DNA from: Coemansia sp. RSA 1804 | Taxonomy: Eukaryota; Kickxellomycota; Kickxellomycetes; Kickxellales; Kickxellaceae | Assembly: GCA_027578815.1 (NCBI GenBank) | Contig: JANBTH010000464.1 | Span: 1-16,847 of the forward strand | Direction: 5' to 3' | DNA length: 16,847 nt | Made by a program: the position numbers and the translations under genes | The notes under the pieces: model-generated | The model's input: the letters and a program-made list of their open reading frames with translations, nothing else | Told to the model about the DNA's origin: nothing | Database searches by the model: none | In this document: in pieces, positions 8,172 to 16,409 of the stretch | Layout of the letters: each line of letters starts with the position of its first letter | Position numbering within the stretch: the stretch's first letter is position 1

Positions 8172-8761
8172 GACTACACTCACCGCGTCTTCTCTTCTCA
8201 TTCTGCACTTTCTTTTACCTGATACTCCTATTTGAGCAATTAGTATAAGATGGCATGCTGTGATTAACTCAGGAATGAATGCACGTTGTAAATGATTGTT
8301 AGGATCTGAGCCTTATTGTCGTATTCAATCTTATTGATTCAAAATATAAAAGGCCATGTGGCGTTCAGAACCGATTTCCAGCCAGCCTTGCCACTAGATA
8401 GCTGCCATTGTGATAAACAGCAAAGATGTACATATTGTTGTCTTTACTCTGCAATTTTCCAGCAATTATATAAATAGAATAAATGCGAGAAAGGAAAACT
8501 TGAAGACATGGGTGTTTGTTAGACAATCTATAACAATAAGGCAATTGGGGTTTAAATTGAATCACCCACATTACATCGACTATTAAAAAGAAATTCCTGT
8601 GAATATTGGCTTAGTTTAGAAGTTTACTTGTTTATTCAAGTGAAACTATTGAAATGCCCAAGCTGATAGATCGAGATTCCACGGCAGTTTGTACATTTAA
8701 GTGAATAGAGATGTTTTAACGTTCCAGCCTTCTTTGTTATTTTTGAATGTAACAAAAATAG

Positions 8762-8769
8762 TATAAAAA
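8762..8769 (+). promoter_or_regulatory. TATA box of the secreted peptide gene
   Basis: TATAAAAA lies 94 bases upstream of the ATG at 8856, a normal distance for a fungal TATA element, which can sit 40-120 bases before the transcription start. A T-run at 8781-8788 follows. A strong TATA box suits an inducible gene. Confidence 0.55.
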
Positions 8770-8855
8770 CACGAGGGTGTTTTTTTTGAATTTTTATAAG
8801 AAATATCATTACATATCAAAACTCTTGTATTACCTTCTATCCTACAGCAGTCACT

Positions 8856-9050
8856 ATGAGGCCTGTGTTGTTTGCTGCGTCTATTCTAGCTTCAGCCGCT
8901 ATCTCTGCACTTGCTACTGCTGAGCCCCAGTTAAATCCATTTTCTAAGACAAGTTCACAGGTGGGGGAAAAAGGATGGCTTAACTGCGACCGTGTCTGTC
9001 GACGCTCATGGAGCTACAAGCAGTGTATACGCACATGCATGTCTTGGTGA
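8856..9050 (+). CDS. Small secreted cysteine peptide with twin CX3C motif (alpha-hairpinin-like)
   Basis: A complete 64-residue frame. Residues 1-22 form a classical signal peptide: Arg2, an Ala/Leu/Ile-rich core (about 4-19), and an Ala-Thr-Ala cleavage site before Glu23. The mature peptide of about 42 residues is cationic (about +4) and has exactly four cysteines, C44-X3-C48-X8-C57-X3-C61, with tryptophans at 41, 52 and 64. CX3C...CX3C on two helices joined by a turn is the alpha-hairpinin fold of plant antimicrobial or protease-inhibitor peptides and some scorpion peptides, with loops usually of about 10 or more residues. Small Tim chaperones also carry twin CX3C, but they have longer spacing and no signal peptide. 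The TATA box, clean signal peptide and paired cysteines support a real gene. The function could be antimicrobial, effector-like or signalling. That is inference, and I do not recognise a named family. No intron is needed. Confidence 0.75.
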   Translation: MRPVLFAASILASAAISALATAEPQLNPFSKTSSQVGEKGWLNCDRVCRRSWSYKQCIRTCMSW

Positions 9051-9670
9051 TGGCTATTTCGACATGTATCACACAGTTGTTTGCGCTTTCCGTGTTAACC
9101 AGAGACAAAGGAACTCGAGTTTGGCGTGTGATATGTAGCAAAGTTTGCTAATAGTCTCAATTGAATATAAAACCCATTTAGATTATCAACAGAAAGTGCA
9201 TATAACGATAATTATAATCCCAAGTATACTGATCTGATCATGATTGTGTAAATTTGGTTTAGTGATTCCAAAAAAATGTTTTTGTTGGATTAGAGAGGAA
9301 AGCATGAATTTTTTTTTATTTTTTTGAACAAACACACACTCATTGTCAAAGTTGACTGTAACAAACTTCTCTTCCTCAGCCAGCTTGTATCATTTCTAAC
9401 GGCTTATTATTTTTGTTTACTCCCACCCCCTCTTGGCTTCCGTGTTACCTTTTACAAGTTACCAGCGCTTTTACTAGTACTTTTGCTTGGATCAGCCAGG
9501 AGCTCTGTGACCTGCACAATCGTACACAAACAACTGATATATTAAACAGGCTCACAGGTGCGTATATGGCTAACTATAAATTATTCTGTCTCTCGCGTGC
9601 AGATATCTTTGTTTGACTTAATTACTAACCAGACTCTTTATCTTGATTCTTTGGAATACGTGCTTGTAGG
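9051..9670 (+). other. Intergenic region and 5' leader of RRP5
   Basis: This 620-base spacer between two plus-strand genes begins AT-rich. AATATAAA near 9164-9171 is a possible 3'-end signal for the peptide gene. T-runs lie at 9308-9325, then a pyrimidine-rich zone near 9360-9440 that may be the RRP5 promoter core. The last part holds a candidate 5'-UTR intron. No clear PAC (GATGAG) or RRPE element, the yeast signatures of ribosome-biogenesis promoters, was seen. Confidence 0.5.
9558..9669 (+). other. Probable 5'-UTR intron of RRP5 ending one base before the ATG
   Basis: The donor is ACAG/GTGCGT at 9558, a perfect TACTAAC branch site lies at 9623-9629, and the acceptor CTTGTAG ends at 9669, about 40 bases after the branch. 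Exon 2 would start with a single G before the ATG at 9671. The intron would be 112 bases, a normal fungal size. It would also remove an out-of-frame ATG at 9565 from the leader. Confidence 0.62.
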
Positions 9671-12600
9671 ATGGCCAAGGAAACAAGCAAGACGCCGAAA
9701 GGCAGCAAAGGAGACAACAGGGACAAAAGGAGCAGCAAGACAAACAGCACGGCAACAACGGTTACAGACTTCCCGCGTGGAGGATCAAACGGACTAACGC
9801 CGCTAGAGTTCCGTGAGGTCACCCGACAAGCCGAACGGGAAGCGATCTTTTTAGATGGAGTTACAAGCGAGAAGAAAGACAAAAAGAAGCGCAAGTCTGC
9901 TGAGAATGGCGAGTCAGCAAAGCAGACGAAGAGCAAGAAGAAAAAGAGCAAGTCTGCTGAAAAGAACAGCGCTGCTGACGGGGACGCCAGCGATACCGAT
10001 CTACTGGACGATGCACGCCTGGCAAAGGTCGAAAATCTGACGACGAAAAAGCTGAGCAAGGGCGCGCTTGTTCTTGGATGCGTCTCAGCTATCTACGAGC
10101 TGGAGCTTTCTATTGCGCTGCCCAACGGCGTTACCGGCACTGTTCCGATCACATCGATTTCCCCCGAGATGACTGCCTTTGTTGAAAAGGCAGCCGGTGA
10201 CGCTGAAAGCGATAGCGAAGACGCCGATGCCATGGATGTCGATGCTAGCGACAAAGATGATCCGCTTGATCTGAGCACCCGGTTTTTTGTTGGGCAGTTT
10301 GTCAAGTGCGTTGTGGTGGAGGTCGGAAATGGCGACCGGGCTGCTGCTGCGGACAAATCCAAAAAGAAGAACAGTAGCTCTTTGCGGGTGGAGCTCTCGC
10401 TTGCGCCCGAGGAGATCAACAATCGCATTGATCCAGACGACGTCTGTGAGGGCATGATCCTCACCGCCAGTATCAAGAGCGTCGAGGACCGGGGATATGT
10501 GCTAAACACTGGGCTGCCTGGAAAGGATGTTGCCGCATTTCTGCCTAGCAATGCAGCGCAGTCGTGGCTAGAACGCTGGATGCCCGATGCGGAGGAGCTG
10601 AAGGTCGGGCAACTGGTAGAGGCTGCAGTGACCAGCGTTTCGGCCGATCGTCGCTCAATGCGCTTTACCATTGACCCAAAGGTGGTTTCTGAGTGCATGG
10701 TCCAGGACACATACAAAACGATGGCCTCTATTCAGCCCGGGCAGCTTGTTCAGGCGACAATTATGAAGGTCTGGGACAGCGGATTGTCACTACGGTTCAT
10801 GGGCTTCTACGACTGTTCTGCCAACCTTAAAAGTATTGGTATGTTTGGTGCGTCCAACAAGAGCGAGGTCGGGAAGGAGTATCCCTTTGGTGATACCATC
10901 AAGGTGCGCGTTCTGTACGTGTCTCTTACCGCAGCTGCAAAGACCATTCTTGTATCCACGAACCCCCACATTCTCCAGCTCCGCTCCCGTCCCGCACCCA
11001 CTGGCTACGAGCTGCCGAATGCCGCATGCTTGGCCGCTGGTCGTGCTCCAGTTCCTCAAGGCTCTGCAGCCGACACAAAGGACGTTCAGAACGGAAAGGC
11101 AGCAACCACAAAGTCGGCAATTGCTGACATGCAGATGTGGCCCATTCCCTACGGAACTGTGCTTGAGGGCTGTGTGGTAGTCAACACGGTTGGATCGAAT
11201 GGTCTGGCGCTACAAATAACCGGCGTTGACTCTGTCCAGGCATACGCAGCGGTGTCGCAGCTGGTTGATGAAGGTGAAGATGCTCCAACACTGAACAAAT
11301 ATGCTGGTCGCTTCTGCATTGGCACGCACCACCGCGCTCGTGTTGTTGGATACGACGCCATCGATGCCACCATGCTTTTGTCTCTCAGGCCATCTGCCGT
11401 AAACAACACTCTCTTCAGCATCAATGATCTGCGTCCGGGAATGCTGGTAACAGGTACTGTTAGAACCTTTAATGAGAAAGGTGCTGTTGTTGATCTGACA
11501 CCTCAGATCCGTGGGTTTGCTTTCAAGGAAGACCTTTCAGACATTCCACTGAAGCACCCCGAGCTCCAGTTCAAGCCAGGGAAGGAGATTGTCTGCCGCG
11601 TGTCCAAGGTCATATGGGACCAGAACAAGATAACTCTGACTGCGCGGAAGAGCCTTGTAAAGTCAAAGCTCCCTGTTGTATGGGGCTACACCGAGGAAGA
11701 AGGTGCTGTTCCTGGTGCAATTGTGCAGGCTACTGTCATTCGTGCCGTCAAGAACGGGTTTGTGGCCAGCCTTTACCAGGGAACAGTCTGTCTGATCCAT
11801 AGCGAGGCAAGGGCACCGGCTGTAGGCCAGGTGATAAAATGCCGCATTATGAAGGTCAATTCTGACAAGCGCCACATACTGGCCAGCCTTAACATCGACC
11901 CCGACACTACAGTAGATGCGCTTGTGCACGAATCGTCATTGAACAGTGTCCGCTCTGAATTCAGCAAGGATGTGTCGCAGGTTTCTGTTGGGCAGCTGGT
12001 GAGTGGTAGTGTGGTTAGTGTGGGCGAAAAGACCATAAAGGTCTGCATCGATGGAAGCAGTCTTCTAGCTTTCCTGCATGTCGGCCACTTGAGCGACCAC
12101 CGCGGCGATGTCCTCGACAAGATTCTCTCTCGCATTGCCGTTGGCAACGTCCTCGAGGAACTTGTGATTACTTCTACCAATGAAAAGCGGGGTGTGGTCA
12201 ATGTCAGCGCGAAGAAGTCACTTATCAAGGCTGCAAAGGCCAAATGCACACCAGTAACTGCCGCGGATCTGGTTGTCGGTAGCACATGCGTTGGCTGGGT
12301 TGAAGCTATTGTGGAGTATGGCGCGTTTGTTTCTTTCTTGGGCTCATACAGTGCGCTTGTTCCACTTGAGCATATTTCGGATCGCTTTGTTACATCGGCA
12401 AAGGACATTTTGGACGTTGATCAAACTGTTGTTGCCTCGATCGTCTCGGTAGATCAGGCTGATGGCGAGTACAAGGTTCGTGCATCTCTAAAGGAGTCAG
12501 GTATCGATATCACTGCAACTGGCTGTCTTGAACCCACCGATCTTTTGGAAGACTACTTTGACAGTCTTGAGACTCTAGAGGGTGACCATGTTCTTGAGAG

Positions 12601-15600
12601 CATTGGATCACAGGCTCTTGTCAGTGTCAAGCAGAAGCACCCATACGGTGTTGTTGTTGCCCCTGTAAAGACGAGCAGTCCAGACGCTCTTTCGAAAATT
12701 ACGTCTGGGCTTGTCATGAAGCAACAAGCAAAGGATCGCATAAATGAATGTGCAGGAAACGCAGTCATTGCAGCCTGTGTGCTTGATGTGGATTCTGAGA
12801 AGAGCATAGCCGACTACTCGTTGCGCTCGGCCCTTGTTCCACATAGCGCAGATTTGGAAAAGGCAGCCGCTGAAGGAGATCACGAGCTACTTGGTAAGAT
12901 GCTAGAGAAGTACAGCTCAAGGACTGCTACAAACCAAAAGGCGCTTCGTGGACTGTACAGTTCAAAGGCACCAACCCAGTTGCTTATTGAGCTGGTCAAA
13001 GAGGACTATCTTGTTCTCTCCATGCCGCATCTTGGCAATGCTATTGGTTTTGCTGTGACGAAAACGTACAACAACCGGTCCAAACCATTTATGCGGTTCA
13101 AGCCAGGGCAGCGTCTCAGCGGAACAATTGCTCGTGTCGAACAAAACAAGCGCACGCTGGTTCAGCTCGACACCACTACTAGCCGCTCCAAGAGCAGCGC
13201 CGTTGTGTATGGGGCGGAATTCACCGACATTGAAGTCGTGAAGCCTGTTGACCCGGCTGTCAAGCGCTTTGGTGACTACAGCGAGGGATCCTTGACTGTG
13301 GCAAGAGTGACGGCTATTGAAGGAAACCAGGCCAACCTGGAGTTTGGATCTAACGTAAAGGGTCGCCTGCATATCACTGAGCTGTTTGATAGCGATGCCG
13401 ATATCGACGCCGACGTCAAGGATGCTGAGTCTGTGTTTGCGGCTGCAGGCGTTTGTCCGGGCAAAACAGTCAATGTCAAGGTTCTTGGTGTCTGCGATGG
13501 CACAGCAAACAAGTTTCTTCCCATCGCTCACACAACTCCTCCGACTGAGACCATTCTAGAGGCAACGATTCGTGGGGCTGAGCTAAAGGACAAAGGCTCG
13601 ATCGCTCAGTTTAGGTCGCGTCTGGTGGCACTGAGAACCGCCAAAGGTGGCCATGCAGTTCGTGGCTTTATCCGAGGCATTGGAAAGTCAAAAGACACAA
13701 AGCAGCCGACGGTTATCATCGATCTTGGTATTCATATTTCGGGTGTCATTCCATTAGTAGCAGCAACCAGCGACTTTGCAGTAGTCGCCGACCCAAGTAG
13801 CTTCTTTGTTCCGGGCATGCCTATTGAGGTCCAGATTGCCAAGATGGATACAGCCAGCAAGGAAGCACAGCTGGCTCCATATGGCAAATATATTGCTGGC
13901 GTCAGCAAGCCTTTTGAGTCTCTGGAAGAGCTAAAACCGGGCACCCATGTGATTGCTTCGGTGAGCAAGATTATGGAGTCGGTTATGTTTGTCAACATCG
14001 AGCTCGCTGGAAAAGTTGCTAGCAGCGGAATGGAGTACCGATCTGTGCGCGTGAGCGGAAAAGTGGATGTTTTTAATGCAACTGACAAGCTCAGCGAGAA
14101 TGTCTTTGCCGGGTTCTCCAAAGACCAACTGGTCGAGGCGGTTGTGCTTAGTTCAGCGTCTGGCAAGGAGGGCAAGAAACCAACAGTCAAGCTGTCGATT
14201 CGTCCATCGGTGGTTGATCCGAGCAAGAACGCGGCTGAAAGCGTTGTTGATCCACGGATCAGCTCGGTAGCTGACATTCGTGCTGGCCAGATTGTGCACG
14301 GGTTTGTCGAGAAGACAACGAACGTCGGGTGCTTTGTCTTGCTTGGACCAAGATTCAGCGCCAGAGCACTTATCAGTGAGCTCACTGACGAGTACGTGCG
14401 AGATGTTGCTGCTGCGTTCCCGGCAGGCAAATTTGTCACCGCTATTGTCATGAGCACCAACCCAGAGCGCAACCAAGTCGCGATTTCGTTGAAGCCCTCA
14501 CGCATTGGGAATGTAACAGATGCGGCAGGAAACGTCAAGCGCCGTCTCGACCAGATCAGTGTTGGAGAGACACTGAAGGGAACTGTTTCGCGGATTGAGG
14601 AGTATGGCGTTTTCATCAAGGCCGATGATGCATTTGTCAACGGACTGTGCTACGTGCGCGAGATTGCCGACAGCGACGTTCCTGTTGATCCGAAGGCGCT
14701 GTACGAGATTGGCGACCGTGTGCTGGCAAAGGTGCTTAAAGTCGATATCAAGGCAAACCGACTTGCGCTTGGACTCAAGACATCGTACTTTGCAAAAGAC
14801 GGCGAAGAAAAGTCTGGCGATGAAGACAGCGAAGCCAGTTCCGATGAGGATGAAGAGGCCGCAGACAACAACGAAGGTGCGATGTCGGTTGACGATGAGG
14901 CCGAGAGCTCTGACGATGAAGCCTCGGGTAGTGATAGCGATGGAATGGACGTGGATGATGCAGCTGTGAGCTCGCTGCCAGTCGCTAATGGGTTCAAGTG
15001 GGACGATGCCGAGGACGACTCTGATGGGAGCGCCGAGCAGGAGCGTGACAGCGCGGCTGACAGCGATGATGAGTCGGATGGCGAGACAGCGCAGAGCACA
15101 AAGAAAAACAAGAGCCTGAAGCGCTCCAAGCTGAGCCACATTGCACAGGACATTACAGCAGATCTCTCGGAGCAGGCTCCTAAGCGAGCAGTGGACTTTG
15201 AGCGGCTCATTGTCGGGTCGCCCAACTCATCATTTCTCTGGCTCCAGTTCATGGCGTTCTATCTGGGACAGTCGGAGGTGGACCAGGCGCGCGATGTTGC
15301 GGAGCGGGCGCTCAAGACGATTTTCATGAGCGAGGTGCAAGAGAAGATGAACATCTGGGTGGCGCTTCTCAATCTCGAGCACCGCTTTGGAAGCACCGAG
15401 GCACTAGAGGCAACGCTGAAGCGCGCTGCGCAGTACATGAACCCAAAGCACATATATCTGCAGATGGCGAAGATCTACGAGCGCGCAGACCAGCCTGGCG
15501 ATGCGGAGCGGATGCACAAGGTTGCAGTGTCAAAGTTCTCAGGATCGTGCAAGGTCTGGGTGCTGTTTGGACTGTTCTACCTGAAGAGCGGCAAGATTAG

Positions 15601-16018
15601 CGAGTCCCGCGACCTGCTTGCGCGCGCACTCAAGGCGCTGCCGAAGCGCAAGCACATCAAGGCTATTACGCAGTTTGGACAGATGGAGTTCAAGAGCGGC
15701 GAGCCGGAGCGCGGACGCACAGTGTTTGAGGGCGTGCTGGGCACGTATCCCAAGCGCGTGGATCTGTGGTCGGTGTATCTGGATATGGAAGTAAAGGCCG
15801 TCACCAGCCGCGGCCTCCACACGTCGGATGCAAGCGGCAAGTGCTGGAGCAATGCTCGCACCCTGTTTGAGCGCGTCACTTCTATGAAGTTCTCGTCCAA
15901 GAAGATGAAGTTCCTGTTCAAAAAGTGGCTGGGCTTTGAAAAGACCCACGGCACCGAAGCCACGATCGAGCATGTAAAGGACAGGGCGCTGGAATACATC
16001 AATTCGCTTGGCTCGTGA
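9671..16018 (+). CDS. RRP5: rRNA biogenesis protein RRP5 (PDCD11 homologue)
   Basis: The 2115-residue nucleolar protein acts in 90S/SSU-processome and early 60S assembly. In yeast, Rrp5 is needed for cleavages giving both 18S and 5.8S rRNA. The N-terminus has the family motif FPRGG (35-39) with GLTPLEFREV, then a Lys-rich NLS-like stretch (67-99). About a dozen S1 RNA-binding domains follow, near 129-246 (with an acidic and a Lys insert), 257-337, 354-432, 492-575, 586-660, 677-743, 772-852, 866-942, 972-1057 (weak), 1203-1290, 1325-1402, 1421-1513, 1536-1610 and 1629-1707. An acidic Ser/Asp/Glu linker (about 1711-1808) leads to C-terminal HAT/TPR-like helical repeats (1840-2110), including FLWLQFMAFYL, NIWVALLNLEHRFG and KVWVLFGLFYLKSGK. 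The order and both ends match RRP5. The protein is longer than yeast (about 1730) or human (about 1870) because of loop inserts. The frame is uninterrupted over 6.3 kb with no internal intron. Confidence 0.96.
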   Translation: MAKETSKTPKGSKGDNRDKRSSKTNSTATTVTDFPRGGSNGLTPLEFREVTRQAEREAIFLDGVTSEKKDKKKRKSAENGESAKQTKSKKKKSKSAEKNSAADGDASDTDLLDDARLAKVENLTTKKLSKGALVLGCVSAIYELELSIALPNGVTGTVPITSISPEMTAFVEKAAGDAESDSEDADAMDVDASDKDDPLDLSTRFFVGQFVKCVVVEVGNGDRAAAADKSKKKNSSSLRVELSLAPEEINNRIDPDDVCEGMILTASIKSVEDRGYVLNTGLPGKDVAAFLPSNAAQSWLERWMPDAEELKVGQLVEAAVTSVSADRRSMRFTIDPKVVSECMVQDTYKTMASIQPGQLVQATIMKVWDSGLSLRFMGFYDCSANLKSIGMFGASNKSEVGKEYPFGDTIKVRVLYVSLTAAAKTILVSTNPHILQLRSRPAPTGYELPNAACLAAGRAPVPQGSAADTKDVQNGKAATTKSAIADMQMWPIPYGTVLEGCVVVNTVGSNGLALQITGVDSVQAYAAVSQLVDEGEDAPTLNKYAGRFCIGTHHRARVVGYDAIDATMLLSLRPSAVNNTLFSINDLRPGMLVTGTVRTFNEKGAVVDLTPQIRGFAFKEDLSDIPLKHPELQFKPGKEIVCRVSKVIWDQNKITLTARKSLVKSKLPVVWGYTEEEGAVPGAIVQATVIRAVKNGFVASLYQGTVCLIHSEARAPAVGQVIKCRIMKVNSDKRHILASLNIDPDTTVDALVHESSLNSVRSEFSKDVSQVSVGQLVSGSVVSVGEKTIKVCIDGSSLLAFLHVGHLSDHRGDVLDKILSRIAVGNVLEELVITSTNEKRGVVNVSAKKSLIKAAKAKCTPVTAADLVVGSTCVGWVEAIVEYGAFVSFLGSYSALVPLEHISDRFVTSAKDILDVDQTVVASIVSVDQADGEYKVRASLKESGIDITATGCLEPTDLLEDYFDSLETLEGDHVLESIGSQALVSVKQKHPYGVVVAPVKTSSPDALSKITSGLVMKQQAKDRINECAGNAVIAACVLDVDSEKSIADYSLRSALVPHSADLEKAAAEGDHELLGKMLEKYSSRTATNQKALRGLYSSKAPTQLLIELVKEDYLVLSMPHLGNAIGFAVTKTYNNRSKPFMRFKPGQRLSGTIARVEQNKRTLVQLDTTTSRSKSSAVVYGAEFTDIEVVKPVDPAVKRFGDYSEGSLTVARVTAIEGNQANLEFGSNVKGRLHITELFDSDADIDADVKDAESVFAAAGVCPGKTVNVKVLGVCDGTANKFLPIAHTTPPTETILEATIRGAELKDKGSIAQFRSRLVALRTAKGGHAVRGFIRGIGKSKDTKQPTVIIDLGIHISGVIPLVAATSDFAVVADPSSFFVPGMPIEVQIAKMDTASKEAQLAPYGKYIAGVSKPFESLEELKPGTHVIASVSKIMESVMFVNIELAGKVASSGMEYRSVRVSGKVDVFNATDKLSENVFAGFSKDQLVEAVVLSSASGKEGKKPTVKLSIRPSVVDPSKNAAESVVDPRISSVADIRAGQIVHGFVEKTTNVGCFVLLGPRFSARALISELTDEYVRDVAAAFPAGKFVTAIVMSTNPERNQVAISLKPSRIGNVTDAAGNVKRRLDQISVGETLKGTVSRIEEYGVFIKADDAFVNGLCYVREIADSDVPVDPKALYEIGDRVLAKVLKVDIKANRLALGLKTSYFAKDGEEKSGDEDSEASSDEDEEAADNNEGAMSVDDEAESSDDEASGSDSDGMDVDDAAVSSLPVANGFKWDDAEDDSDGSAEQERDSAADSDDESDGETAQSTKKNKSLKRSKLSHIAQDITADLSEQAPKRAVDFERLIVGSPNSSFLWLQFMAFYLGQSEVDQARDVAERALKTIFMSEVQEKMNIWVALLNLEHRFGSTEALEATLKRAAQYMNPKHIYLQMAKIYERADQPGDAERMHKVAVSKFSGSCKVWVLFGLFYLKSGKISESRDLLARALKALPKRKHIKAITQFGQMEFKSGEPERGRTVFEGVLGTYPKRVDLWSVYLDMEVKAVTSRGLHTSDASGKCWSNARTLFERVTSMKFSSKKMKFLFKKWLGFEKTHGTEATIEHVKDRALEYINSLGS

Positions 16019-16026
16019 ATGCGTGC

Positions 16027-16078
16027 TGCCAAACAGCCAGCCAAACGGATAGTCAGCTAAACAGACAGCTAAACAGAC
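16027..16078 (+). repeat. Degenerate 12-bp tandem repeat in the RRP5 3'-UTR
   Basis: Four 12-base units of the form AGCYAAACRGAY are visible: TGCCAAACAGCC, AGCCAAACGGAT, a 4-base spacer AGTC, then two identical AGCTAAACAGAC units (16055-16078). It starts 9 bases after the stop codon, so it would be transcribed. Confidence 0.8.
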
Positions 16079-16379
16079 AGCCGTGTCTGGTTTTTTCTTT
16101 CATGTTTTTTCTCTATATTTCCATTTATTCTAAATTGCAATCTTTCCAGGTCATACGCTTCCAAAAGTCCTCTCAGGATGCCAAGCCATTTATCATTCTA
16201 AATGTCTGAAATGCCAGCCCAGGTGCCTTGGTTGTTCTTGGTTTCAGCACAAGCAAAAACACCCAGGAGCGCAAAAAGGCGAATGGCGCCTCGGTTGCCC
16301 ACGATGCTGATGCTAGTGTAACTTTTTGTTTTTGGGCTGTAACGGCCGCAAGCCATGACCAAGGACGGACGGCCTGCGA

Positions 16380-16409
16380 CATCTATCCAAATAGCTGTTT
16401 GGATAGGTG
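16380..16409. repeat. Strong hairpin: 9-bp perfect arms extended to 12 bp
   Basis: CTATCCAAA (16383-16391) pairs with TTTGGATAG (16398-16406) across a 6-base loop TAGCTG. A G.T pair, an A-T pair and a C-G pair extend the stem outward to 16380 and 16409. A T-run follows about 30 bases downstream. It could be an operator-like palindrome, a structured RNA element or a small repeat. No coding frame explains it. Confidence 0.6.

Larger units (their letters stand above)
6131..8855. other. Long AT-rich intergenic region without a convincing gene
   Basis: About 2.7 kb lies between the divergent zinc-cluster gene (minus) and the secreted peptide gene (plus). It is AT-rich with many homopolymer runs. 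It contains a TTCGTC repeat (6184-6200), AAAAC repeats (6231-6245), two perfect inverted repeats (6502-6547 and 8141-8171) and scattered short open frames. Two plus-strand frames abut at 7239-7242: one runs from an ATG at 6898 to a stop at 7242, the other from 7239 to 7529. Neither has a recognisable domain. I see no tRNA, no snoRNA with both C and D boxes, and no transposon ends. The likeliest content is a long promoter and 5' leader of the regulator plus the promoter of the peptide gene. Confidence 0.6.

Noticed and set aside
8856..9050. Reading the twin-CX3C peptide as a small Tim mitochondrial chaperone
   Set aside because: Small Tims have 11-17 residues between the CX3C pairs and no cleavable signal peptide. 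Here the spacing is 8 and a classical signal peptide is present.
13732..14640. 302-codon minus-strand open frame inside RRP5
   Set aside because: It is a shadow of RRP5 codon usage. The sense strand encodes clear S1 domains throughout, and the antisense frame shows no domain. The same applies to the frames at 10093-10716, 14498-15139 and 15539-15973.
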